44,567 bases of DNA from Clostridia bacterium (GCA_017435305.1 JAFSFH010000024.1:1-44567), one strand, 5' to 3'. Shown: positions 15,501-21,839, numbered from the stretch's first letter. Numbers and translations are program-made. Notes: generated from the sequence alone by a model not told the origin.

Positions 15501-15987
15501 CGGAGACGTGCGCCTGATCGAGTACCGCGTCTATTCCGATGAGGTGCTGAACAGCGCCATGGAGATGGGCGACGGCAACGGCGGTCTGGCCTTTAAGTTC
15601 GAGGCCTTCGTGTCCGGCGCTGCCCGAAGCAGTCAGTATGTCGGAGATTTGACGGGCGCCACCGTCAGCTACCGCGGTGTGGATTGCCCTGTCATCGCCC
15701 TGGGTGCCGTGATCAGCAATAAGACCGAGGTTGGTACCTCTTACGCGCTGATGGTGCGCGAAAACACGAACAGTGCGCTGACGGTCATTGACGTGGATGC
15801 GTATTATCTGCTGTCCTGCGATGCGGACACCTGTTCCTTTGCGGTGCGCGTCACCAACGTGCCGCCCGCCCATCACAATACACGGATCTACGCCCGTCCC
15901 TATTGCGTGCTGGAGTACGAGGGCGAGCAGATCACCCTGTACGATGAGATTTCTTCGGCCACCTATGCCGAGTATTTCGTCGGCTAA
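12589..15987 (+). CDS. Secreted multidomain endonuclease I with Cys-rich repeats
   Basis: A 1132-residue exported protein. Residues 1-27 are a Sec signal peptide ending VQAA. Next is an endonuclease-I (EndA/BsnA-like) domain with its HNH-like WNREHCWPNS, RGDVARIVLY and RNDSVE blocks, which would degrade extracellular DNA or RNA. An InlB-type beta repeat (DGYTFLGW) follows, then a beta-rich region. Three 39-residue repeats with a CGT...YTCAVCGDSYTEAIPATG pattern and several HxYDxxCDxxCNxCG units come next. A C-terminal domain closes it. No LPXTG anchor is visible. Start ATG 12589 has GGAGGT six bases away. An uninterrupted antisense frame across the gene is a composition artefact. Confidence 0.85.
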   Translation: MKTTQKRLLAVLSALMLMVSVLGSLIVLPVQAATVDYVYSGNYVYNWGEREELATFLSPMAEDFYAGNGVTYDTLSAYSGSSTNSSVPYSALFGELHELMYGNLDNPTSYDATRSLFQYTDCENNGGSISSFYSGNAIGPSWDSGNTWNREHCWPNSKSNSGSNSNTQRETDIMMLRPASVSENSSRSNTAYGESSNFYDPNGLGQKVRGDVARIVLYVYVCWGGSSQHDGALDYMWGSSGVMESKAVLLKWMEEDPVDTWELGRNDSVESITGTRNVFVDYPELAFLLFNEDVPSDYDSPSGEGSGPAYTVSASSNNTAYGTVSVSGKTITATPKTGYAVGGYTILSGSATVTRSGNVFTVVPTSDVSVRINFVPRQQVTIQFAQMSGTDPTAQTAYIDDTITLPAHGGAAPDGYTFLGWVEDEVESAETAPTYYKAGSSYTVSAAATLYALYSYTAEGGSGNSNVFELYSGTLTEGDYLVVYEGGALKAEINSGTRFNYAEVTVENDQIQSDDASLIWHIAPNGNHWTLYNADAAVYAAGNGTKNKGALITSITDYAKWTATGDGTYEFVNVGNKAAGINANLRRNDTYGYACYSTSTGGALSLYKRASGTVYYTTAAACDHVYDNACDTTCNLCGAQRTVPHDYVGSVTTAATCGTDGVKTYTCAVCGDSYTEAIPATGNHSYSGQITTAATCGTDGVKTYTCAVCGDSYTEAIPATGDHSYSGQITTDATCGTDGVMTYTCAVCGDSYTEAIPATGDHAYDNACDGDCNACGTTRTPADHVYTADCDAFCDVCGAERSTTSGGEVTITFDDASKRTEFSTTKQVWVENGITVTNNKNNATSNVADYSDPVRFYKGSQVIVECAGMTEIVFTCSSSTYAAALGTSIGDAATVSGSTVTVAFEAPTDSLDIAATSAQVRVNSITVTVAGNDVEHQYDGACDADCNACGAVREAGEHLYDDEYDVDCNVCGDVRLIEYRVYSDEVLNSAMEMGDGNGGLAFKFEAFVSGAARSSQYVGDLTGATVSYRGVDCPVIALGAVISNKTEVGTSYALMVRENTNSALTVIDVDAYYLLSCDADTCSFAVRVTNVPPAHHNTRIYARPYCVLEYEGEQITLYDEISSATYAEYFVG
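14545..14895 (+). repeat. Three 117-bp tandem repeats inside the nuclease gene
   Basis: Equivalent points lie at 14545, 14662 and 14779, giving an exact 117-bp period (39 codons). The copies are nearly identical at the DNA level, which points to recent amplification or homogenisation. Each encodes one Cys plus a CxxC pair, a pattern likely to bind zinc or form disulfides. Confidence 0.9.
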
Positions 15988-15997
15988 TACCGTTATG

Positions 15998-16032
15998 AAA
16001 AACCGCCCGTGCGTATAGCGCGGGCGGTTTTG
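15998..16032 (+). terminator. Terminator after the nuclease gene
   Basis: An AAACCGCCCG / CGGGCGGTTT stem with a loop of about 11 bases and a short T run. The T tract is modest, so some read-through into the 16063 gene is possible; no separate promoter for that gene was found. Confidence 0.7.
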
Positions 16033-16062
16033 TACATACTACCCCCGAAAGGGGAGAGGATT

Positions 16063-16497
16063 ATGATTGAACAAGATACCATCAAGTTATTGCGGGAATG
16101 CGATGCGGGCATTCGTATGGGAGTGGACTCCATCGACGACGTGCTGGACAGGGTGCAGGATAAGCAGATGAAGGACTGCCTGTCCCGTTGCAAGCGCGCC
16201 CACAATGAGCTGGACGCTGAGCTGCAGGAATTGCTGGAGAAATACGGGGACGAGGGCAAATCCCCCAACCCTATGGCCAAGAGTATGTCCTGGATGAAGA
16301 CCAATATGAAGCTGGCGATGGACGATTCCGATGCCACCGTGGCAGACCTGATGACCGACGGATGCAATATGGGGGTCAAGTCCCTCAGCCGCTATCTCAA
16401 CCAGTACGCCGCCGCCGATGAAACCTCCAAGGACATCTGCAAGCGGCTTATCAAACTGGAAGAGGACCTGAGCGTCCAAATGCGGGATTACTTGTAA
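16063..16497 (+). CDS. Small helical protein, DUF2383/ferritin-like type
   Basis: A 144-residue, nearly all-helical protein with the pattern LLRECDAGIRMGVDSIDDVLD...KRAHNELDAELQELL. It resembles the four-helix DUF2383-like proteins of Clostridia. The start at ATG 16063 follows a GAGAGGA ribosome site. Cys residues occur at 13, 38, 42, 99 and 123. There is no signal peptide, so it should be cytoplasmic. The function of this family is not known to me. It lies between the nuclease terminator and a bidirectional terminator. Confidence 0.65.
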   Translation: MIEQDTIKLLRECDAGIRMGVDSIDDVLDRVQDKQMKDCLSRCKRAHNELDAELQELLEKYGDEGKSPNPMAKSMSWMKTNMKLAMDDSDATVADLMTDGCNMGVKSLSRYLNQYAAADETSKDICKRLIKLEEDLSVQMRDYL

Positions 16498-16498
16498 C

Positions 16499-16536
16499 AA
16501 AAAAAGAGCCTACCCAATCGGGTAGGCTCTTTTTCT
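16499..16536. terminator. Bidirectional terminator
   Basis: AAAAAGAGCCTACCC / GGGTAGGCTCTTTTT with a short loop and T/A runs on both sides separates the plus-strand helical protein from the leftward nagB operon. Confidence 0.9.
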
Positions 16537-16543
16537 ATCCAAA

Positions 16544-17254
16544 TCAGTTCTCGCTGAAGATGACGGTCACGTCGGGGTGCAGCTGCAGGATGGAGGCAGG
16601 CACCTGGGGGTCGATGGGGCCGAAGAAAGCCTTTTCTACGATAGCCTTTTTGGCGGCACCGTTGGCGATCAGCAGCACCTTTTTGGCCTGCATAATGGAC
16701 ATCATACCCATGGTGATGGCGGTGGTGGGCACCTCATCCTTGCTGGCGAAGAAGCGGGCGTTGGCCTCGATGGTGGACTCGTCCAACGTCACCTGATGGG
16801 TGGGACCGGTGAAATAGGCGTCCGGCTCGTTAAAGCCAATGTGGCCGTCCAGACCGATGCCTAAGAGCTGCAGGTCGATGCCGCCCAGCTCCTTGATCAT
16901 GGCGTCGTACGCCTCGCCCTCGGCAGCCAGATCCTCAGCCAGACCGCTGGGGACAAAGGTCTTGGCCTTGTCGATGTTCACGTGGTTGAACAGATTGTCG
17001 TTCATAAAATAGCGATAGCTCTGGTCGTTGGAGCCGTCCAGGCCCACGTACTCGTCCAGGTTGACGCTGGTGACGGTGGAGAAGTCGATCTTGCCGGCCT
17101 TGTTGTCCTCAATCAGACGCTTGTAGGTGCCGACGGGGGAGGAACCGGTGGCCAGACCCAGCACGCAGTTGGGCTTTACCAGAATCTGGGCGGCGATCAG
17201 GTCCGCCGCCTTGTTGCTCAGTTCTTCATAGGTGTTGACAACGATGTATTTCAT
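16544..17254 (-). CDS. nagB: Glucosamine-6-phosphate deaminase
   Basis: A 236-residue enzyme that interconverts glucosamine-6-phosphate and fructose-6-phosphate plus ammonia. Landmarks are LGLATGSSP (phosphate loop, 32-40), Asp67 in NLDEYVGL, and the catalytic block GIGLDGHIGFNEP with Asp136, His138 and Glu143. Length is typical of short Firmicute NagB. Its start overlaps the upstream gene's stop by one base (TAATG), so translation is coupled. Being in one unit with a GlmM-type mutase and an acetyltransferase-like protein, it may feed or drain the UDP-GlcNAc pathway. Confidence 0.95.
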   Translation of the reverse strand: MKYIVVNTYEELSNKAADLIAAQILVKPNCVLGLATGSSPVGTYKRLIEDNKAGKIDFSTVTSVNLDEYVGLDGSNDQSYRYFMNDNLFNHVNIDKAKTFVPSGLAEDLAAEGEAYDAMIKELGGIDLQLLGIGLDGHIGFNEPDAYFTGPTHQVTLDESTIEANARFFASKDEVPTTAITMGMMSIMQAKKVLLIANGAAKKAIVEKAFFGPIDPQVPASILQLHPDVTVIFSEN

Positions 17255-17928
17255 TACGCATTTTCCTTTCTCTCAACAACAGTATTGGTGGCTTTGACAA
17301 TGCAATCGGCGGGATACACACCCCGCAGGGAGGTCAGGGGATAGATGCGGGTGCCTTTGCCGATGACGGTGCCGGGGTTGATGACACAGCCGCAGCCGGC
17401 GTCGGCGCCGTCCGCCAGGATGCCGCCGATCTTCCGCAGACCGGTAACGTAGTCCTCGTCGCCGTGGATAACCACCGGCTTGCCGTCGGACTTTAGGTTG
17501 GAGCAGATGCTGCCGGCGCCCATATGGGCTTTGTTGCCCAGCACCGAGTCGCCCACGTAGTTATAGTGGGGCACCTGCACGCGGTCCAGCAGGATGCAGT
17601 TCTTAAACTCGCTGGAGTTGCCCATCACACAGCCGCTGCCGGTGATGACGTTGCCGCGGATGTAGGCGCCGGGACGGATCTCGGTGCCGTGACCGATGAT
17701 GGCGGGTGCCTCGATGGTCACGTAGTCGGCGATCTTCACGTCCTTGCCCACCCACACACCGGGCTTCAGCTCGGTGAACTCCGGCAGGCCGGACTCGATG
17801 AGACCGAGGATCCACTCTTTGATCTTGGGCAGCATCTCCCAGGGATATTCGCAGGAATCGAACAGTTCTTTCAGATAGGGGACCTGACAGTCGTACAGGT
17901 CAGCGGTCTTAACCAGCTTATTCAACAC
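17254..17928 (-). CDS. Left-handed beta-helix acyltransferase resembling the GlmU C-terminal half
   Basis: A 224-residue protein with hexapeptide repeats from about residue 55 onward. The segment VPHYNYVGDSVLG...MGAGSICSNLK closely parallels GlmU's acetyltransferase active site, where a His before the YxGD motif is the catalytic base. It lacks a nucleotidyltransferase domain. It probably acetylates glucosamine-1-phosphate, the product of the neighbouring GlmM, although a lone uridylyltransferase would then be needed elsewhere. Start GTG 17928 follows AAAGGGG and overlaps the end of the glmM frame; a TTG at 17946 is less likely. Confidence 0.75.
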   Translation of the reverse strand: MLNKLVKTADLYDCQVPYLKELFDSCEYPWEMLPKIKEWILGLIESGLPEFTELKPGVWVGKDVKIADYVTIEAPAIIGHGTEIRPGAYIRGNVITGSGCVMGNSSEFKNCILLDRVQVPHYNYVGDSVLGNKAHMGAGSICSNLKSDGKPVVIHGDEDYVTGLRKIGGILADGADAGCGCVINPGTVIGKGTRIYPLTSLRGVYPADCIVKATNTVVERKENA

Positions 17929-19540
17929 AATGACCCCTTTCCACAATCACGTCGGCGATCATAGCGGCGTACTTTTCGCACAGTTCGGGGGTTTCCGCCT
18001 CCACCATCACGCGGATGACCGGCTCGGTGCCGCTCTGGCGCAGCAGGGTGCGACCGTTGCCGGCAATGAGCTTCTCCGCCTCGGCCTGGGCATCCAGAAC
18101 AGCCTGATCGTTCATTACAGCCTCTTTGCTCTTGACCCGCAGGTTCTTGAGGTACTGGGGATACAGGGTCACCGGCTCCGCCAGCTTGGACAGGCTCATC
18201 TTGCGGTCGCACATCTCCTCCGCGATCATAATGGCGGTGAGGATGCCGTCGCCGGTGGTGGCGTATTTCTTGAGGATGATGTGACCGGACTGCTCGCCGC
18301 CCAGGCTAAAGTCGTTCTTCAGCATGGACTCGTACACAAAGCGGTCACCCACGGCGGTCTGATCCACCTCCATGCCGGCTCTCTTCAGCGAGGCGAAGAA
18401 GCCGCTGTTGGACATAACGGTGGCCACCACGGTGTCCTTGTTCAGCATACCGCGGTTTTTCAGGCGCATACCCAGAATATACATCATGGCGTCGCCGTCC
18501 ACCACGTTGCCGTTCTCGTCCACCGCCAGACAGCGGTCGGCATCGCCGTCAAAGGCGAAACCAACGTCCAGCTTTTCTCTCTTGACCAGCTCGCACAGCT
18601 TCTCCATGTGGGTGGAGCCGCAGCCGCTGTTGCAGTTCAGACCGTCCGGCTCGTCGCCGATGACGACGGTCTGGGCGCCCAGGGCGTCGAAAACGGCTTT
18701 GGCGATCATCCAGCTGGCGCCGTTGGCGCAGTCCAGACCGATGCGCAGCTTCTTATAGGAATTGGACGCGATGGAGATAAGGTAGCCCACGTAGCGGTTA
18801 CGGCCGGCCACGTAGTCGATGATGCGACCGATGTGCTCCCGCTTGGCCAGGGGCAGGTCGTCGCCATCCACGCCCAGAGCCTTCAGGTTGCCGTCGATAT
18901 AGGCCTCAATGTAGGCGGTGGTGACGTCGTCCAGCTTTTCACCGTAGCGGTTGATGACCTTAATGCCGTTGTCGTAGAAGGGGTTGTGGCTGGCGGTGAT
19001 CATAATGCCGCAATCGAACTCGTCAGTGCGGGTGACGTAGGACACGCTGGGGGTGGTGGTCACGTGCAGCATGTGGGCGTCGGCGCCGCTGGCGGTGATG
19101 CCCGCCACGATGGAGTATTCCAGCATATAGCTGCTGCGGCGGGTATCCTTACCGATGACGATGCGGGGGCGATAACTCTTATCCTTACAGCCCGACAGGG
19201 GAGAGGAGAAGTACCAGCCCAGGAAGCGACCTACCTTGTAGGCCTGCATAGAGGTCAGATTACAGTTGGCCTCGCCGCGGAAACCGTCTGTGCCGAAATA
19301 CCGGAGCTTGGGGGCGGTGCCGGCGGGGGCACGATCCACCGTCTTGTCGTCGTCCAGCAGAGCGTCGGCGGACACGGAGAACAGCTTGCAGATCTGCATC
19401 ACTTTATCGATTTGGGGTTGAGCCTGGTCCATTTCCCATTTGGACACGGACTGACGGGATACCGAGAGGTTATCCGCCAGGGCATCCTGGGACATACCGG
19501 CGGCGTTGCGCAGCACGGTAATCTTTTCACCAATGGTCAT
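17918..19540 (-). CDS. glmM: Phosphoglucosamine mutase fused to an N-terminal XRE DNA-binding domain
   Basis: A 540-residue fusion. Residues 5-62 are a Cro/C1 helix-turn-helix (MSQDALADNLSVSRQSVSKW, ending FSVSADALLDDD). A 15-residue linker leads to a complete phosphohexose mutase (79-540): YFGTDGFRGE, phosphoserine site Ser184 in ITASHNP, metal site DGDADR (331-336) and phosphate loop RQSGTEPVIR. GlmM converts glucosamine-6-P to glucosamine-1-P for cell-wall UDP-GlcNAc. AGGAGGC lies five bases before ATG 19540, and no Met lies near the linker, so the enzyme is made only as the fusion. It could sense its sugar phosphate and regulate its own operon. Confidence 0.88.
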   Translation of the reverse strand: MTIGEKITVLRNAAGMSQDALADNLSVSRQSVSKWEMDQAQPQIDKVMQICKLFSVSADALLDDDKTVDRAPAGTAPKLRYFGTDGFRGEANCNLTSMQAYKVGRFLGWYFSSPLSGCKDKSYRPRIVIGKDTRRSSYMLEYSIVAGITASGADAHMLHVTTTPSVSYVTRTDEFDCGIMITASHNPFYDNGIKVINRYGEKLDDVTTAYIEAYIDGNLKALGVDGDDLPLAKREHIGRIIDYVAGRNRYVGYLISIASNSYKKLRIGLDCANGASWMIAKAVFDALGAQTVVIGDEPDGLNCNSGCGSTHMEKLCELVKREKLDVGFAFDGDADRCLAVDENGNVVDGDAMMYILGMRLKNRGMLNKDTVVATVMSNSGFFASLKRAGMEVDQTAVGDRFVYESMLKNDFSLGGEQSGHIILKKYATTGDGILTAIMIAEEMCDRKMSLSKLAEPVTLYPQYLKNLRVKSKEAVMNDQAVLDAQAEAEKLIAGNGRTLLRQSGTEPVIRVMVEAETPELCEKYAAMIADVIVERGHCVE

Positions 19541-19598
19541 AAATTGCCTCCTAATGTGTTATAGACAGTAGTATATGACAGCGTTCGCCGTCCCATAC

Positions 19599-19627
19599 AT
19601 CATACACCCATTATGCGCAAAAATCAA
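19599..19627 (-). promoter_or_regulatory. Sigma-A promoter of the HTH-glmM operon
   Basis: On the minus strand TTGATT (19627-19622), 17-bp spacer, TATGAT (19604-19599). The leader to ATG 19540 is about 50 bases. Confidence 0.7.
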
Positions 19628-19644
19628 GAGCAAAATGCACTTTT

Positions 19645-19661
19645 TGCAACTTTTGGTTGCA
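19645..19661. promoter_or_regulatory. Palindrome TGCAAC-N5-GTTGCA upstream of HTH-glmM
   Basis: A perfect 6-bp inverted repeat with a 5-bp TTTTG spacer lies about 18 bases upstream of the -35. The size and symmetry suit an XRE-type dimer, and the XRE domain of the downstream fusion is an obvious candidate reader. This is inference from position. Confidence 0.4.
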
Positions 19662-19782
19662 TAATTTTCGATTTGTTCATAATTTTGGCGAAAAAATGAA
19701 AGAAAATTGTTCAAAATAGCAAACTTTTCTTTACACACGTCGCTGGAGGTGAAAAACCACGACAACGTAGGATAGAGCAAAA

Positions 19783-19836
19783 GCCTCCCTTGTGTAAAGG
19801 GAGGTGGCCGAGCGGCAGCGAGGTCGGAGGGATTGT
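19783..19836. repeat. Palindromic intergenic repeat, copy 1
   Basis: GCCTCCCTT-GTGT-AAAGGGAGGT hairpin, then GGCCGAGCGGCAGCGAGGT and a GGAGGGATTGT tail. It has the same layout as copies at 19837-19887 and 21161-21210. Confidence 0.75.
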
Positions 19837-19887
19837 TAGCCTCCCTCTCGAGGGAGGTGGCACGGCGTTAGCCGTGACGGAGGGAGT
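19837..19887. repeat. Palindromic intergenic repeat, copy 2
   Basis: AGCCTCCCTCTCGAGGGAGG hairpin, GGCACGGC/GCCGTG hairpin and GACGGAGGGAG tail. It is almost identical to the copy at 21161-21210 (one base differs in the first loop) and in the same orientation. No coding frame is convincing here. Confidence 0.85.
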
Positions 19888-20018
19888 TTTCCGCCACAAA
19901 CAATAGGCAACTCCTAAAAACAAAAAGGACACTCGTTAGAGCACCTTCTCTAAAGTAGATGCGCCAGTTTTGTTTCATAACTCGAATGAAAGTTGAATTA
20001 TCATCAAAAAACAAGTTA

Positions 20019-20046
20019 TTGAATGATTCTGGTTTCGTAATATAAT
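20019..20046 (+). promoter_or_regulatory. Sigma-A promoter of the XRE-TPR gene
   Basis: TTGAAT (20019-20024), 16-bp spacer, TATAAT (20041-20046), then AAGGAGA before ATG 20093. Confidence 0.7.
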
Positions 20047-20092
20047 ATTAGTGGAAGCAGAGCTCGCTTATCTTTTTATAAGGAGATCAATT

Positions 20093-21145
20093 ATGACGCA
20101 TATTGGTGTAAAAATAAAAGAACTTAGAAAGAAAAAAGATATGACACAGGAAAAACTCGCAGAATATCTCAATGTATCATTTCAGGCGATTTCAAAATGG
20201 GAAACGGGTGTGGCATCTCCCGACCTGTCTATGATAGTACCGTTGGCGAGATTGCTTGATGTTACAACCGATGAACTTTTTGGATTTGTTGGAGATGTTG
20301 ATGAGAACCAAGAGAAATTATTGAAAATATGGCAAGAAACGTGGAACACGGGAGACGTAGAAAGACGATATAAAATCGCTAAAATCGCGGTTTCAGAATA
20401 TCCCGGAAATTATGAATACCTAATGTGGCTTGCAGATGCAGAGGCAGCGTATGCCATCCATCATTGTCAGCGTCACTCGGATGAGCAAAAAGAGCATTTC
20501 CAAAATGCCGTGAAGTATTACGAAATGATTATTGAGGATTGCTCGGATAGGGACGTCAAGAACGATGCCATTTATGGAATCGTTATGACATTACCCGACA
20601 TTGGAAGAAGGGAGGATGCAATACCCTATGCCAAGCAACACCCGAAATCAGATGAATTGCTTATGTGGTGCTTGGTTGGTGATGAAAAAGAAGAATGCAG
20701 GCAACAGTTAATATGTGGGTGTATGAATAAATTGGTGAGATGGCTGGAATGGGGAAAACACGATCTTCCGTCCATAAAAGCCGCAGAAAGCATTGTTAAA
20801 ACGATTATCTCCGACGGTAACTACCTAGATTACAGTAGCACCTTAATGCACAATAAAATATGGCAAGCAATGTGTTTGACACGAGAAAAGAAATTTGATG
20901 AGGCAATTTCCGCATTAAAAGAATCTTATGAATATGCAGTAACTTATGTTGGTGTAGTGGAGAGTGCAAAGAAAAAGGCTATTCCTTACACCAGTCCCGT
21001 GCTGAACAAGTTGGAGTTTGATGGCAATGATATGTCAGTCAGCGGAACAACTACGTTGGTCGAAGATTTTAAGGGGTATCTAAAGTGGAAAGAGTTCGAC
21101 GTGCTTCGTGACCGAGAGGATTTTCAATCACTCTATGCGCTTTGA
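20093..21145 (+). CDS. XRE regulator with C-terminal TPR-like helical region
   Basis: A 350-residue protein. Residues 1-65 are a Cro/C1 helix-turn-helix (MTQEKLAEYLNVSFQAISKW). The remaining 280 residues are helical, with TPR-like stretches that often sense a peptide or metabolite in this type of regulator. Start ATG 20093 follows TAAGGAGA; the frame is open further upstream but without a ribosome site. The gene is AT-rich and lies alone between direct copies of a palindromic repeat (19783-19887 and 21161-21210), which suggests it was acquired as a unit. The regulated genes are unknown. Confidence 0.8.
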   Translation: MTHIGVKIKELRKKKDMTQEKLAEYLNVSFQAISKWETGVASPDLSMIVPLARLLDVTTDELFGFVGDVDENQEKLLKIWQETWNTGDVERRYKIAKIAVSEYPGNYEYLMWLADAEAAYAIHHCQRHSDEQKEHFQNAVKYYEMIIEDCSDRDVKNDAIYGIVMTLPDIGRREDAIPYAKQHPKSDELLMWCLVGDEKEECRQQLICGCMNKLVRWLEWGKHDLPSIKAAESIVKTIISDGNYLDYSSTLMHNKIWQAMCLTREKKFDEAISALKESYEYAVTYVGVVESAKKKAIPYTSPVLNKLEFDGNDMSVSGTTTLVEDFKGYLKWKEFDVLRDREDFQSLYAL

Positions 21146-21160
21146 AAATCGCCCCGCCAT

Positions 21161-21210
21161 AGCCTCCCTCTTGAGGGAGGTGGCACGGCGTTAGCCGTGA
21201 CGGAGGGAGT
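21161..21210. repeat. Palindromic intergenic repeat, copy 3
   Basis: AGCCTCCCTCTTGAGGGAGG hairpin, GGCACGGC/GCCGTG hairpin, GACGGAGGGAG tail. It is essentially identical to copy 2 on the other side of the XRE-TPR gene. Confidence 0.85.
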
Positions 21211-21245
21211 ATTTCACGCTCCAAGATAAAGCATAAACCGCAAAA

Positions 21246-21278
21246 CAAAAAGACCGACCATCGAGGTCGGTCTTTTTG
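21246..21278 (+). terminator. Rho-independent terminator after XRE-TPR gene
   Basis: AAAAAGACCGACC / GGTCGGTCTTTTT hairpin with a short loop and T run, about 100 bases after the stop codon, with repeat copy 3 in between. Confidence 0.85.
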
Positions 21279-21280
21279 CG

Positions 21281-21395
21281 AGGCTCAGAACTCCGGTTTT
21301 GGCCGAGGCTAAGTGATACTTCTATTCGCACACGATCTTCGCCCAAAACCTTGAATTTTGCTACGCAAAATTCGGAGTCCGAGCCGAAGCAGCCT
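21281..21395. other. Hairpin-rich intergenic spacer
   Basis: Between two terminators lie nested inverted repeats. GGTTTTGGCCG (near 21294) pairs imperfectly with CGCCCAAAACC (near 21341), then GAATTTTG-CTACG-CAAAATTC forms a perfect hairpin. An outer pair CTCAGAACTCCG / CGGAGTCCGAG encloses all of it. No ribosome site or convincing protein frame is seen. Similar architecture and short words (GAACTCCG, TTCTAT, ATCTTCG) recur at 44345-44567. It may be a structured repeat or RNA. Confidence 0.35.
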
Positions 21396-21396
21396 C

Positions 21397-21433
21397 AAAA
21401 AAAGACACCACCCAACTGGGTGGTGTCTTTTTT
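21397..21433 (-). terminator. Terminator of tRNA-Gly
   Basis: AAAAAAAGACACCACCC / GGGTGGTGTCTTTTTTT, perfect 17-bp stem with AACT loop, starting right after the encoded CCA end of the tRNA on the minus strand. Confidence 0.9.
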
Positions 21434-21509
21434 TGGAGCGGCTGACGAGGCTCGAACTCGCTACCTCCACCTTGGCAAGGTGGCGCTCTACCAGATGAGC
21501 TACAGCCGC
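21434..21509 (-). tRNA. tRNA-Gly (GCC)
   Basis: The minus strand folds as a 76-base tRNA. The acceptor stem is GCGGCTG/CAGCCGC, with T discriminator and genomically encoded CCA. The anticodon stem CCACC/GGTGG holds loop TTGCCAA, so the anticodon is GCC (glycine). The T loop reads GTTCGAG. A perfect sigma-A promoter lies upstream and a terminator downstream, so it is a single-tRNA transcript. Confidence 0.97.
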
Positions 21510-21529
21510 ATATCTCTGCAACGAGGGGT

Positions 21530-21558
21530 ATTATAGCAAACAGTTTGCCACTTGTCAA
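21530..21558 (-). promoter_or_regulatory. Perfect consensus promoter of tRNA-Gly
   Basis: Minus-strand TTGACA (21558-21553), 17-bp spacer and TATAAT (21535-21530), about 20 bases before the mature 5' end. Confidence 0.92.
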
Positions 21559-21594
21559 GAGAAAATCTCGAAAAAAACAAGAAATTTCCCGTCG

Positions 21595-21810
21595 TTACAG
21601 AATAAATTCCTCCGGTCGATACTTCTGCAGTGCCGGCTGACGGAAGGGAACCCGCTTGAGAGGGTCGTACTTAAAGCAGCGGCACTTGTGATACATAGGG
21701 ACGATGCCGCGGCGGTTACACAGCATCACGCGACCGTCGGCGGCGCGGCGGGCGTGGGCGCAGTATTCGCAGCAGGGCTGGATGTTGTTGCCGTACAGTT
21801 TGCGGCGCAT
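21595..21810 (-). CDS. Small Cys-rich protein of unknown function
   Basis: A 71-residue basic protein with five Cys residues arranged CCEYC...C...CRC, suggesting a zinc-binding knuckle. Arg-rich and aromatic residues surround them. A very strong ribosome site, AAAGGAGGTGA, precedes ATG 21810. It lies 30 bases downstream of the ylbJ-like gene on the same strand and probably shares its transcript, hinting at a sporulation-time role. I recognise no named family. The tRNA promoter begins just after its stop codon. Confidence 0.7.
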   Translation of the reverse strand: MRRKLYGNNIQPCCEYCAHARRAADGRVMLCNRRGIVPMYHKCRCFKYDPLKRVPFRQPALQKYRPEEFIL

Positions 21811-21839
21811 AGACGGTCACCTCCTTTGGCTTGTGACCA

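Noticed and set aside
12340..15876. An 1178-residue open frame antisense to the secreted nuclease gene
   Set aside because: The plus-strand frame has a signal peptide, ribosome site and recognised domains. The antisense frame is low-complexity (His/Gly/Val/Ala-rich) and arises from GC-rich codon use of the repeats; no ribosome site or known domain was seen.
17930..19564. A 544-residue plus-strand frame opposite HTH-glmM
   Set aside because: The shadow frame lacks any domain, while the minus-strand gene has all GlmM motifs and a strong ribosome site.
19783..19887. Possible CRISPR array
   Set aside because: The copies are self-palindromic, adjacent without spacers of even length, and recur singly elsewhere; no cas gene is present.
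19711..19932. A 73-residue minus-strand frame in the repeat region
   Set aside because: It is a translation of the palindromic repeats with no ribosome site; the repeat explanation is better.
21276..21536. Short frames on both strands over the tRNA-Gly region
   Set aside because: They read through the tRNA and its terminator, both of which are clear; such frames are accidental.
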